From Gordonibacter sp036659115 (GTDB lineage Bacteria; Actinomycetota; Coriobacteriia; Coriobacteriales; Eggerthellaceae), in the NCBI RefSeq assembly GCF_036659115.1, contig NZ_JAVXDF010000037.1: a DNA stretch of 24,998 bases. The stretch is one strand, 5' to 3'. The notes beneath the pieces were generated by a model. The model worked only from the letters and a program-made list of their open reading frames with translations. It was not told the DNA's origin and made no database searches. The position numbers and the translations under genes are program-made. Every line of letters begins with the position of its first letter. The stretch's first letter is position 1. Below, in pieces: positions 5,948 to 14,173 of the stretch.

Positions 5948-7978
5948 GTGAGCGGATACGTCTCGAACATCGTAGTGGGATTTCTGACCTTCCCGCTTAT
6001 TGCGGCAGTCATCACGCTGCCTTATATGGTCTACCAGTACCGCAAGTTCGGCTCCATTCCCTGGCTGCGTTCGCTGATCGTGTACTCGTTCGTGTTCTAT
6101 ATGCTGGTAGCCTACTATATGGTCATCTTGCCGCTGCCCGAAGACCACTCGGCCATCGTGCCCTACGCAGCCACGCCACAACTGGCTCCCTTCAACTTCG
6201 TAAGACTGTTCCTGGAAGGGACGACCGTGTCGCTTTCCGACCCGTCAACCTGGAAGGGCCTGCTGCACGATCCGAACGTCTACGAGGCCCTCTTCAACGT
6301 GCTGCTGCTGGTACCCCTGGGCATGTACCTGCGCTACTACTTCAGGCGCACCTGGTGGCAGGCCCTGCTTATCGGGTTCGCCACGACCCTGTTCTACGAG
6401 CTTTCCCAGCTCACCGGCCTCTGGGGCATCTACGAGCACCCGTACCGTCTGTTCGATGTGGACGACCTCATACTGAACACGCTGGGCGCCATGGTGGGCT
6501 TCTGGCTGGTGGGGCCCGCCCTGCGGGCGCTGCCCGACATACGCCTGGTGAACGAAGAAGCCCGCGAGGCGGGTGTGCGTGCCAGCGTCACGCGACGGGC
6601 GCTGTCGTTTTTGGTGGACTTCGCGGTTGCGGGGGCAGTGGCGGCCCTCGCGCTGCTCGCAGCAAGAGCACTCGGCGCACCTGACGCCTTAGCGGCGAGC
6701 GGCGTGTCATGGATGGATGCTCAGACCTGGGCAAACCGCGTGAGCCTGCTTGCGTTCTTCGTCGTGGCGCCCACCCTCACGCACGGCCAGACCCTGGGCC
6801 AAAAGCTGCTGCGCCTGCGCATCGTGCGCCACGACGTCTCGCCTGCGCACTGGTACCATTACCTCGCGCGCTACGGGCTGCTGTACTTGTTCGCCATCGT
6901 GCCGTTCGCTGCCTTGTCCGGCATTGTGGGGCTGGACCCCTCCAATGCATCCGAGATGGGTGCCGTGAGCGCATTTGTCGCCAACCACCAGCAAGGCCTG
7001 GTCGTCGCCTGGCTGGTGTTCATGGGCGCATGGGCCCTCTCCCTGGTCGTGCGCGCCGTACGCGCCGCCCTGAAAAAGTGCTCCTTCGTCATGCTGAACG
7101 GACTTTTGAGCAACACGCGCGTCATGACCGAGGAAGGCGTGCGCATCGAGCGCGAGCGGCGTGCCGTGCTGGACGTAGGCGATGTGGGCAAACTGGAGCG
7201 CCTGATAGCAGCCGACGGCACGTCGATGGCTGAGCTTATGGACCGCGCGGGCCACGCCGTGGCCGACGAGGTGCGCGCGCACGTGCCCGACCCGGCCCCC
7301 GTCGTGGTGCTGACCGGTACCGGCAACAACGGCGGCGACGGATGGGTGGCCGCACTTGAGCTGGCGCAGGCAGGCTATCCTGTCACGCTTGTCGCACCCG
7401 ATCTGGCAGAGCGTCTCTCTGCGGAGCCGGCGCGCACCGCAGCGCAGGACGCCTTTGCCGCAGCCTCCGAGCAGGGCGTGGCGCTGCGCGTGCTCATAGC
7501 GCCCGACACCGACATCCTCAACGATGCCATCGACAAGGCCGCCGCTATCGTGGACGCCCTTTTGGGCACCGGCTTTTCCGGCAACGAAGTGCGCGAGCCC
7601 TTCGCCAGCTGGATACGCGCCGCAAACCGCCGCCGTTTCGAAGGCGACCGCGGACGCGGACAAGGCCGCCATCGCAAGCGCACGCACGAACGCGGCGAAC
7701 ATGAGCGCCCGTTGAAAACCCTGCCCAACAAGGTAAAGCATGCCCCCGTGGCCCTCGCCGTCGATGTTCCCAGCGGGCTTTCGGCGCAAACCGGCACCGT
7801 GGGCCACCCGACATTCTGCGCCGATCGAACGGTCACCATGCTGGCCTTCAAGCCAGGCCTGGTCGCCGCCTCCACCACTCCTTGGACCGGGGGCGTGAAG
7901 CTGGCGAAGCTGGGCGTGGACGTGTCTGCCTACCGAGCGAAGATGGAAGCATTGGCGGAGCCGGGCGGCGCGGAATAG
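5948..7978 (+). CDS. VanZ-like / RDD membrane protein fused to NAD(P)H-hydrate epimerase
   Basis: One 676-residue ORF joins three domains. Residues 1-195 form a VanZ-like membrane domain with several hydrophobic helices and the family signature FDVDDLILNTLGA (169-181). Residues 212-392 are an RDD-family membrane domain (RRALSFLVDF at 216-225, GQTLGQKLLRLRIV at 280-293, ending in the SNTRV strand typical of RDD C-termini). Residues 405-676 are a YjeF_N-type NAD(P)H-hydrate epimerase, which interconverts the R and S forms of damaged NAD(P)HX. It has the GTGNNGGDG loop (456-464), DALLGTG (536-542) and AVDVPSGL (604-611). The start is GTG with AGAGGA upstream. No stop separates the domains; the linker is about 13 residues. 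The matching dehydratase (NnrD) is absent from the fusion and the window. Residues 561-597 form a very basic insertion that may be read out of frame (see findings). The domain calls are firm; the joint function is inferred. Confidence 0.85.
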   Translation: MSGYVSNIVVGFLTFPLIAAVITLPYMVYQYRKFGSIPWLRSLIVYSFVFYMLVAYYMVILPLPEDHSAIVPYAATPQLAPFNFVRLFLEGTTVSLSDPSTWKGLLHDPNVYEALFNVLLLVPLGMYLRYYFRRTWWQALLIGFATTLFYELSQLTGLWGIYEHPYRLFDVDDLILNTLGAMVGFWLVGPALRALPDIRLVNEEAREAGVRASVTRRALSFLVDFAVAGAVAALALLAARALGAPDALAASGVSWMDAQTWANRVSLLAFFVVAPTLTHGQTLGQKLLRLRIVRHDVSPAHWYHYLARYGLLYLFAIVPFAALSGIVGLDPSNASEMGAVSAFVANHQQGLVVAWLVFMGAWALSLVVRAVRAALKKCSFVMLNGLLSNTRVMTEEGVRIERERRAVLDVGDVGKLERLIAADGTSMAELMDRAGHAVADEVRAHVPDPAPVVVLTGTGNNGGDGWVAALELAQAGYPVTLVAPDLAERLSAEPARTAAQDAFAAASEQGVALRVLIAPDTDILNDAIDKAAAIVDALLGTGFSGNEVREPFASWIRAANRRRFEGDRGRGQGRHRKRTHERGEHERPLKTLPNKVKHAPVALAVDVPSGLSAQTGTVGHPTFCADRTVTMLAFKPGLVAASTTPWTGGVKLAKLGVDVSAYRAKMEALAEPGGAE

Positions 7979-8062
7979 CGAGGCCGAGGGCACATCCCCA
8001 CCTCGCCGATGCTCTTTGTGCGCGCCGCATTTCCGCGTTGCCGGCAACCAGGGCATAAAAAT

Positions 8063-8094
8063 GCCCTCCTCAGGTTGGGGGACCGGAGGAGGGC
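8063..8094. terminator. Bidirectional intrinsic terminator
   Basis: GCCCTCCTC (8063-8071) pairs with GAGGAGGGC (8086-8094). On the plus strand it ends the VanZ-RDD-NnrE transcript and is followed by TTT. On the minus strand it is followed by ATTTTTAT, a better U-tract, so it may also end a transcript coming from the direction of gpsA or from an RNA in the gap region. An overlapping small dyad GGGCAT/ATGCCC (8051-8066) offers an alternative fold. Confidence 0.7.
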
Positions 8095-8466
8095 TTTGCA
8101 GTACGCACTAAGGAGAAGGGGAAGGTGCGTATGCTTCACGTGTCCGTCGGGGGTTTGAGAGAGGAGGGGCTCACACGAGAGACGAGACGGCGGACACTTG
8201 GAGGGGTCTTCGGTTTTCAAAGATGCACCCCACTCCCCTCGGGCTCCCGGAAAAGGATCTGCCTGGATCGTTTCGGTGCGCTGCCTACCTTAAGCCACGA
8301 CCCCGACGCGCGCAAGGCGATTCCAGCTTCGGTAAAATTACGGTGGGCACGCTGTCATCAGGGCGAAAGAAAAGAAAAGAGGGACAGCCGCCGAGGCGTG
8401 CAGACCTACCGTTCGCAGAGGAGGCACCTGCTTCGACCCCTGTGCCGGCAGCGCTATTGCAACCCT

Positions 8467-8566
8467 NNNNNNNNNNNNNNNNNNNNNNNNNNNNNNNNNN
8501 NNNNNNNNNNNNNNNNNNNNNNNNNNNNNNNNNNNNNNNNNNNNNNNNNNNNNNNNNNNNNNNNNN
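8467..8566. other. Assembly gap (100 N)
   Basis: Exactly 100 unknown bases, the usual placeholder for a scaffold join of unknown length. It lies in non-coding DNA downstream of gpsA. The true length and content cannot be told. Confidence 0.98.
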
Positions 8567-8661
8567 ACCGCCCGCAAGGTGTGCAGCGTACGCCGAGCTG
8601 GCGGCGCCTCGCAGCTAAACGTGCTGGGTACATAAGCCCCCATCAAAGGTATCTGCACCCG

Positions 8662-8703
8662 GTCGCTCGTGCCAGCAGCCTGCTCGCTGCCGGCACGAGC
8701 GAC
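8662..8703 (-). terminator. Strong hairpin downstream of gpsA
   Basis: GTCGCTCGTGCC (8662-8673) pairs perfectly with GGCACGAGCGAC (8692-8703), and a GCAGC/GCTGC stem continues inside after one mismatch. It begins 12 nt after the gpsA stop, the expected place for the terminator of the long minus-strand operon. There is no T-tract, so it may work as an mRNA 3' stabiliser or a factor-dependent end. Confidence 0.55.
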
Positions 8704-8715
8704 GGACTCAATGCC

Positions 8716-9717
8716 TTATAGCCCGTAAAATTCCGTCGTGAGCGGGCGACCGGTGAGATCGCCTACCACGTCGCGTGGATCGGCGCCTTCCCAGACGATA
8801 CTGCGCACGACATCGGTGATAGGCAGCTCAACCTGGTACTGAGCCGACAATGTGGCAATAGTGCGGCACGCTAGCGCGCCTTCGGCCACCATATGCGTCT
8901 GCGCCGTGAAGTCGTCGAGCGTGCCGCCTTCGGCCAAGAGTTTGCCGAAACGGCGGTTGCGCGAGTGCTCGGACGTGCAGGTGGCAATGAGGTCGCCGGT
9001 ACCGGCAAGTCCCATGCACGTAATGGCCTGGCCGCCTGCACGCACCACCAGACGGCTCATCTCGGCCAAGCCGCGCGTCATGAGCATGGCGGCCGTGTTG
9101 TCGCCGTAGCCGATGCCGTAGGACAGCCCCACGGCGATGGCGATGACGTTCTTGAATGCGGCGCAGAGCTCCACCCCGCACACGTCGTCGCTGATATAGG
9201 TACGGAACGTCTCGCTGGCGAACAGGTCGCGGAAAAACATCGCCGTAGCCTCGGTGGGGCTCGCAACGACCGTGCCGGACGGAATGCTGCGGATGACCTC
9301 CTCGGCATGGTTCGGGCCGGAGAGCACGGCTAGGCGGCCCGGGTTGCCGAGCTCTGCCTCGAACACCTCTACGGGCAACAGACCGCTTTCCTCCTCCACG
9401 CCCTTCGAGCAGATGATCAAGGGGAAGTCGGGGGCTACCAAACCGTCGAGTTTCTGAGCCACCTCGCGCATCAGGCTCGACGGCGTAACGATGACACCCG
9501 CCTGCGCGCCCACAAGCGCATTCTCGTAGGAAAGCGTGGCCCGGATGCGCTCATCGAGGACGACGTCACTCAAATAGCGCACGTTGCGATGGCTCGCGTT
9601 CACGCCCTCCACCACTTCAGGCTTGCGCGCCCACAGGCGCACATCGTTGCCGTTGCCCCCCAGCACCTGGGCCAACGCCGTTCCCCACGAACCTGCCCCG
9701 ATAACAGCTACGTTCAT
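8716..9717 (-). CDS. gpsA: NAD(P)-dependent glycerol-3-phosphate dehydrogenase
   Basis: GpsA reduces dihydroxyacetone phosphate to sn-glycerol 3-phosphate, the backbone for phospholipids. The 333-residue protein begins with the Rossmann motif GAGSWGTA (7-14) and then has CSKGVEEE. The C-terminal domain contains AAFKNVIAIAVGLSYGIGYGDNTAAM, with the catalytic lysine in AAFKN, and the TEFYGL tail. The length is normal. Its start overlaps the plsY stop by 4 nt (ATGA), so the enzyme that makes glycerol 3-phosphate and the enzyme that acylates it are translationally coupled. It is the last gene of the long minus-strand run and is followed by a strong hairpin. Confidence 0.95.
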   Translation of the reverse strand: MNVAVIGAGSWGTALAQVLGGNGNDVRLWARKPEVVEGVNASHRNVRYLSDVVLDERIRATLSYENALVGAQAGVIVTPSSLMREVAQKLDGLVAPDFPLIICSKGVEEESGLLPVEVFEAELGNPGRLAVLSGPNHAEEVIRSIPSGTVVASPTEATAMFFRDLFASETFRTYISDDVCGVELCAAFKNVIAIAVGLSYGIGYGDNTAAMLMTRGLAEMSRLVVRAGGQAITCMGLAGTGDLIATCTSEHSRNRRFGKLLAEGGTLDDFTAQTHMVAEGALACRTIATLSAQYQVELPITDVVRSIVWEGADPRDVVGDLTGRPLTTEFYGL

Positions 9718-10397
9718 GCGCGGTCCTTCTTCTTATCGCCGATGCGGCTTTCCGTGCCAGCACGCAAACGCTTGATGTTCTCGCGATGAGCCCAAACGAC
9801 CGTCAGCCCCGCAATCGAGCAGAACACCCAGGCCAGAGGAGCAAAGGTCGCAAACAGGAAGTAGTATGCCGCGAAAAAGGGCACCGCTGCCGCCGAGGCG
9901 ATGGAACCGATAGATACGCGCTTCGTCGCCACCACCAGCACAATGAAGATAAGCAGCTCGAGACACGCACCAAGGGGCCCGAACGTCATGAACAGGCAGC
10001 CCACTGCCACCGCGATGCCCTTGCCGCCCTTGAACTTGAGCCAGGGGCTGAAGATATGTCCCCACGTGCAGGCCAGAAAGGCGATGCCCAGCAGCGTGGC
10101 CGGATTCGCCAGCGCATTCGCCTCGATCCCTTGCCCGACTATCATCGAGGAGGCCACGCCGGCGAGCACGCCGGACAACAGGCCCTTGCCGAAGTCGAGC
10201 ACGAACACCGCGTAACCACCCACCTTACCCATCGTACGGATAGCATTGGTGGTGCCGATGTTGCCCGATCCATGCTCGCGGATGTCGGTGTGGTAGAACA
10301 CCTTCGAGATGATCAGCCCGAAGGGGATAGAACCCAACAGAAAGGATACGACGAACAGGCCGATGGCGACGAGGGCAAAATATTCGATTCCGTTCAT
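9714..10397 (-). CDS. plsY: Acyl-phosphate--glycerol-3-phosphate acyltransferase
   Basis: PlsY is an integral membrane enzyme that moves an acyl chain from acyl-phosphate to glycerol 3-phosphate, giving lysophosphatidic acid. The 227-residue product has at least five hydrophobic helices and the three family motifs: GSIPFG (22-27), GSGNIGTTNA (43-52) and KFKGGKGIA (121-129). The C-terminus is a basic cytosolic tail (ESRIGDKKKDRA), a little longer than in short PlsY proteins. It sits 6 nt after der and overlaps gpsA by 4 nt. With PlsC at 14174-15040 it supplies the first two acylations of phosphatidic acid synthesis. The acyl-phosphate maker PlsX is not in the window. Confidence 0.95.
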   Translation of the reverse strand: MNGIEYFALVAIGLFVVSFLLGSIPFGLIISKVFYHTDIREHGSGNIGTTNAIRTMGKVGGYAVFVLDFGKGLLSGVLAGVASSMIVGQGIEANALANPATLLGIAFLACTWGHIFSPWLKFKGGKGIAVAVGCLFMTFGPLGACLELLIFIVLVVATKRVSIGSIASAAAVPFFAAYYFLFATFAPLAWVFCSIAGLTVVWAHRENIKRLRAGTESRIGDKKKDRA

Positions 10398-10403
10398 ACT
10401 CCC

Positions 10404-11723
10404 CTAGTCCTTCTTCTTGAATTTCATCTTGATGGGCGTGCCTTCCAGGTCAAAGGCCTCGCGCATGCGGTTTTCCAGGAAACGTTCGAAGTTGTCGGTG
10501 ACCACGTCGGGGCGGTTCGCAAAGAACGTGAAGAACGGCGGGCGGCATCCCGTCTGCGTGACGTACTTCATGCGCAGGATGACCTTGCCCTTGGTGACGG
10601 TATGACCCGACTCCCGGATACCGGCAAGCCAGGTATTCAGCTTGTTCGTGGGGATGGTCTGGCTGAAGTTTTCATAGGCGGTGTCGAGGGCATCCCAGAT
10701 GCGGTCGACCTTCTTGCCCGTAAGCGCCGAGATGGCAATGACCGGCGCAAAACCCACGAACATCATGCGGTCGGCGATGCGCTCGCGGATCTCGGCCTTG
10801 GCCTCGGGGCCTTCCACCAAATCCCACTTGTTCAGCACGATAACCATGGCGCATCCGCGCTCAAGCGCATAGCCGGCCACGCGCTGGTCCTGGTCGGTAA
10901 GCCCGAGCGTGGAATCGACGACCAGCAGCACCACGTCGGCCCGGTCGATGGCGCGCATGGCGCGCACGTAGCCGTAGTACTCTACATCCTCGTCGATCTG
11001 GCTCTTGCGGCGAAGTCCCGCCGTATCGACAATGGTGTAGCGCGTGCCCTCGTGTACGATATGCGTGTCGATAGCGTCGCGCGTGGTGCCCGCCACATCC
11101 GACACGATGGAGCGGTCGTTGGCCGTAAGCCGGTTCGTCAGCGACGACTTGCCCGCATTCGGGCGGCCGATGATGGCGACGTTGATGGACTGCTCGCCCT
11201 CGCCGTCCTCTTCGTGCAGCTCGATTTCGCGCAAGGTCTCCACGATGGCATCCAGCAAATCGCCCGTGCCGTGACCGTGCGTGGCCGACACCGCCCAAGG
11301 ATCTCCCAACCCCAGTTGGTAGAATTCCCACATCTCGTCTTCACGATTCGGGGTGTCCATCTTGTTCACCGCCAAGAACACCGGCTTCTTCGTCTTGCGC
11401 AGGATGCGTGCAACCTCTTCGTCGTCGGCGTTGATGCCGGTCTTGCCATCTACGAGAAACACAACGACATCGGCCTCGTTCGCACCGGCAATCGCCTGGT
11501 TGCGGATGGAGCCCTGGAAGGCATCGTCGTCACCCATTTCGATGCCGCCGGTATCGACCAACTTGAACGGCACGCCGTTCCAGTCGGCTTCATGGTACGA
11601 ACGATCACGGGTAACGCCGCGCATCTCATGTACTATGGCCTCATCGGCCTGGGCTATACGATTCACGAAGGTGGACTTGCCGACATTCGGCCGTCCGACC
11701 ACCGCAACGAGTGGCAGGGGCAT
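10404..11723 (-). CDS. der: Ribosome biogenesis GTPase Der (EngA)
   Basis: Der is an essential GTPase for 50S subunit assembly with two tandem G domains and a C-terminal KH-like domain. In this 439-residue protein, domain 1 has G1 GRPNVGKS (10-17), G3 DTGG (57-60) and NKMD (120-123). Domain 2 has GRPNAGKS (186-193), DTAG (233-236) and NKWD (298-301). The KH-like domain ends in the usual basic tail (KMKFKKKD). An acidic linker (about 170-178) joins the G domains. It lies 36 nt after the DUF512 radical SAM gene and 6 nt before plsY. Confidence 0.97.
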   Translation of the reverse strand: MPLPLVAVVGRPNVGKSTFVNRIAQADEAIVHEMRGVTRDRSYHEADWNGVPFKLVDTGGIEMGDDDAFQGSIRNQAIAGANEADVVVFLVDGKTGINADDEEVARILRKTKKPVFLAVNKMDTPNREDEMWEFYQLGLGDPWAVSATHGHGTGDLLDAIVETLREIELHEEDGEGEQSINVAIIGRPNAGKSSLTNRLTANDRSIVSDVAGTTRDAIDTHIVHEGTRYTIVDTAGLRRKSQIDEDVEYYGYVRAMRAIDRADVVLLVVDSTLGLTDQDQRVAGYALERGCAMVIVLNKWDLVEGPEAKAEIRERIADRMMFVGFAPVIAISALTGKKVDRIWDALDTAYENFSQTIPTNKLNTWLAGIRESGHTVTKGKVILRMKYVTQTGCRPPFFTFFANRPDVVTDNFERFLENRMREAFDLEGTPIKMKFKKKD

Positions 11724-11759
11724 GGTGACACCTCACAGATTGGTTCGGTTAACGTCGAG

Positions 11760-13163
11760 CTAGCGCCCGACCAGGGTGACGATTTCCCTCAGGAAATCCG
11801 TCGCGTTACAGGATACCACGGCAAGCGGCACACCTGCGGCCTTCTCCATATCCTCCAAACTCATGTCATCAAGCGTAACCATGTTGTCATTGAACACGAC
11901 GCGCGGCATGACGAACAGGAGCCCCTCGCCTCGCGCGCATTCCTCGCGGACGGCAGCGGCCATATCGCAGCCGCAGAGGAGGCCAGTGACATCGACGTTG
12001 CCGCCGAAGAACTCGTTTTCCACGAACAGCGGCTCGAACAGCCCCGAGAGCGGGCTTGCCGCAACCAGCGGGCCGAGGAAGTGGCGCGTAGCGCAGCCGG
12101 CCACATAACGGACCCGCACATCCGCAGCGCGCAACGCCGCCGCGCAGCGCTCGATCGAGCCGTCGCGCGCAGCCTGCTCCCAATCGTCCACGAACGAGCG
12201 GATAATGCCCACACCGTCCTCGAACATGCCGAAGTCGCCGTAGTGCGCCGCGGGCGGCAGGTTGTCTAGCAGTTCGCTTCCATAGGCGTTGTGGTAGAAC
12301 TCGTCGGCAGGATAGGCCCAGAGCATGCCGCGCTCGGCCAACGCGCGCTCTTGAAAGGGCACGACCAGGTCCATCACGGCGCGCGACGACATCGGGTCGT
12401 TGAAGCTGCGGCTAAAGCAAGTCTGGTGCTTGGTGAATCCGAGGGGCACGATGCACACGTCCAGAATGCCGGGGCGATCGTAGGCCCAGGCCAGCGTTTG
12501 CTCGAGCACGGCACCGTCGTTCTGGTCCGGTACGAGCACGATCTGCGCATGGAACCGGATGCCGCGCTCCAGCAGGCGCTCAAGCACGTCAATGCCATGC
12601 TGCGCATGCTTGCCGATCATGCGGCGGCGCACCTCCGGGTCAGCAGCATGCAGGGACAGGCGCAAAGGCGATATCTGCTGCTCTGCGATGCGTGCCTCGT
12701 CCTCAGCGTTCAGGTTCGTGAACGTGACGAACGTGCCGGCAAGGAAACTCAGGCGGAAATCGTCGTCGCGCAGGGTGAGCGAGGGGCGCATGTCCTCGGG
12801 CAGCTGGCGCATGAAGCAGAACGTGCAGGCGTTGCGACACTGCTTCACGCCGTCGAACACCACGCCGTCGAATTCAAAGCCCCAATCCTCGCCCGGCTCG
12901 CGCACTAACTCCACCTCGCCTGCGTCTCCGTCAAGGTCGATATAGCCGAGCACGACCTCGTCATCGGCGGCCAACCAGCGCCAATCGATGATATCGCGTA
13001 GCGGACGGCCATCAACCGAGCTAACGAAACAGCCCGGCTCGAACCCCGCATCGTCGGCAGGACTTTCCGGAACCACGGCTGCCACGAGCGCGCGCGGAGG
13101 CTGCGCAGCGCCTCGAAGGCTGCGCATCTCGCGCTCCGCATCGACCGTAGGATAAACGCTCAC
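11760..13163 (-). CDS. PDZ-radical SAM protein of the DUF512 family
   Basis: The 467-residue product starts MSVYPTVDAERE. It has an N-terminal PDZ-like domain (about 25-90; VVPESPADDAGFEPG, VDGRPLRDIIDW), then a radical SAM Cys-x3-Cys-x2-Cys cluster motif with C109, C113 and C116 (CRNACTFC). A TIM-barrel core and the DUF512 C-terminal region follow. Such proteins are widespread next to der in anaerobes, and their substrate is unknown. The frame is open to a TTG at 13181, but the GTG at 13163 has AAAGGT 6 nt upstream and gives the family-like N-terminus. Other cysteines (for example LLCGCD near the C-terminus) might bind a second cluster. The family assignment is firm; no function is assigned. 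Confidence 0.88.
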   Translation of the reverse strand: MSVYPTVDAEREMRSLRGAAQPPRALVAAVVPESPADDAGFEPGCFVSSVDGRPLRDIIDWRWLAADDEVVLGYIDLDGDAGEVELVREPGEDWGFEFDGVVFDGVKQCRNACTFCFMRQLPEDMRPSLTLRDDDFRLSFLAGTFVTFTNLNAEDEARIAEQQISPLRLSLHAADPEVRRRMIGKHAQHGIDVLERLLERGIRFHAQIVLVPDQNDGAVLEQTLAWAYDRPGILDVCIVPLGFTKHQTCFSRSFNDPMSSRAVMDLVVPFQERALAERGMLWAYPADEFYHNAYGSELLDNLPPAAHYGDFGMFEDGVGIIRSFVDDWEQAARDGSIERCAAALRAADVRVRYVAGCATRHFLGPLVAASPLSGLFEPLFVENEFFGGNVDVTGLLCGCDMAAAVREECARGEGLLFVMPRVVFNDNMVTLDDMSLEDMEKAAGVPLAVVSCNATDFLREIVTLVGR

Positions 13164-13275
13164 CCATGAACCTTTCAACAAGAAAAGACAATAAAGTTTA
13201 TCACAATGCCAACCTGATTAAGGTACCCCTGCTTTCTCATTTGCATCTCATTTGCTGCCACAACATTTCACTCCT

Positions 13276-13301
13276 GCTTACCACCAGGCTTATCACCAGG
13301 C
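13276..13301 (-). repeat. 12-nt tandem repeat at the ispH stop codon
   Basis: GCTTACCACCAG is followed directly by GCTTATCACCAG and then GC: two copies of a 12-nt unit with one mismatch. It covers the last codons and the stop of ispH and the start of the 129-nt spacer before the DUF512 gene. It is probably a small slippage duplication. Confidence 0.6.
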
Positions 13302-14132
13302 CTCCAGTTGTGCAACCACGGCTTCGATCTGATCTTCAGGCGTCGAGGCCCCCGCGGTCACGCCGACGGTCGTGCAGCCCTCAAACCAGGTGGGATCCAA
13401 CTCGGCGGGGGCTTCCACGTGATGCGTGCGTGCGCAGGCAGCGGCGCAGATATCAGCTAGGCGCGTGGTGTTCGACGAGTTGCGGCCGCCGATGACCACG
13501 ATAGCATCCACGCTGTCAGCTAGGGCTGCCGCGGCCTCTTGCCGCTGGCTAGTGGCAAAGCAGATGGTGTTCTTCACCAAAGGCTCGATTCCCCGCTCGG
13601 CCAAGGCCGCCACGATAGCGTCGAGCGCCGAGCGGGTCTGCGTGGTCTGCACAACGATGCCCACCGGATCGGCAATGCCAACGGGCAGATCGGCAGGATC
13701 GGCCACTACCGACACCGCGCCACCTGCCTCATGCGCATAGGCGACCAGGCCCTCTACCTCGGGATGACCCGCCTCCCCCACTACCACGACATGGCGGCCT
13801 TGGGTCGCCAGCGCGGCGGCGGCCTTCTGCGCGCGCATGACGTGCGGACAGGTGGCGTCCACCAGCGGCAGATTCCTCTCGACAACCGAGCGCTTCACCG
13901 CGGGCGTCACGCCGTGGCTGCGAATGATGACCGTGCCCCCGTACCCCACCTCCGACACCTCGCCCACGGCGCTGATACCCCGCCGAGCCAGGTCGCTTAC
14001 CACCTGCGGATTATGTATGAGAGGACCCAGCGTATAGGCGCGGTCGCCCTCGCTCACGCTAGCAAGCGCCAAGTCCAAGGCGCGCTGCACGCCGTAACAG
14101 GCCCCGGCGAACTCGGCTCTGATCACGTTCAT
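13293..14132 (-). CDS. ispH: 4-hydroxy-3-methylbut-2-enyl diphosphate reductase
   Basis: IspH is the last enzyme of the MEP isoprenoid pathway. It reduces HMBPP to IPP and DMAPP with a [4Fe-4S] cluster. The 279-residue protein has the three cluster cysteines C12, C95 (DATCPHV) and C191 (NTICFAT). It also has the substrate-contact motifs IHNPQV (H40), RSHGV (H73), GHPEVEG (H123, E125) and GGRNSSNT. The length is that of the short, stand-alone form, without an S1 or other fused domain. It follows plsC by 41 nt and closes the tyrA-aroA-cmk-plsC-ispH group. The spacer after it contains an AT-rich stretch that may hold a separate promoter for the DUF512 gene. Confidence 0.96.
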   Translation of the reverse strand: MNVIRAEFAGACYGVQRALDLALASVSEGDRAYTLGPLIHNPQVVSDLARRGISAVGEVSEVGYGGTVIIRSHGVTPAVKRSVVERNLPLVDATCPHVMRAQKAAAALATQGRHVVVVGEAGHPEVEGLVAYAHEAGGAVSVVADPADLPVGIADPVGIVVQTTQTRSALDAIVAALAERGIEPLVKNTICFATSQRQEAAAALADSVDAIVVIGGRNSSNTTRLADICAAACARTHHVEAPAELDPTWFEGCTTVGVTAGASTPEDQIEAVVAQLEAW

Positions 14133-14173
14133 GGAAGCATCCTTTCCCCAGACGACAGCACGCCGCCCGACCC

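Larger units (their letters stand above)
7979..8715. other. Non-coding, hairpin-rich intergenic region interrupted by an N gap
   Basis: No convincing gene is found in these 737 nt. Besides the terminator at 8063-8094 there are several strong dyads: TACGCAC/GTGCGTA around 8102-8131, GTGTCCG/CGGACAC around 8140-8197, and the hairpin at 8662-8703. The plus strand is purine-rich between 8100 and 8210. I looked for tmRNA, RNase P RNA, SRP RNA and 5S rRNA signatures on both strands and saw none. The density of dyads and the minus-strand T-tract after the 8063-8094 stem leave room for an unrecognised structured RNA, probably on the minus strand and extending into the gap. Confidence 0.5.

Noticed and set aside
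6707..8056. Minus-strand open frame of 449 codons opposite the fusion gene
   Set aside because: Shadow of the VanZ-RDD-NnrE coding sequence; no family motif.
7979..8715. tmRNA, RNase P RNA, SRP RNA or tRNA in the gap region
   Set aside because: None of the conserved cores (SRP GGAAGG-AGCAGC, RNase P GAAAGUCC, tRNA T-arm with pairing stem) is present; TTCGACC near 8432 lacks the pairing stem.
8125..8721. Plus- and minus-strand ORFs spanning the first N gap
   Set aside because: They exist only because N codons are not stops; the visible residues are Arg-rich and unlike any protein.
9786..12269. Very long open frame (827 codons) on the plus strand opposite plsY, der and the DUF512 gene
   Set aside because: It is antisense to three well-supported genes, is rich in His/Arg/Gln from the complement of GC-rich codons, shows no domain and has no ribosome site.
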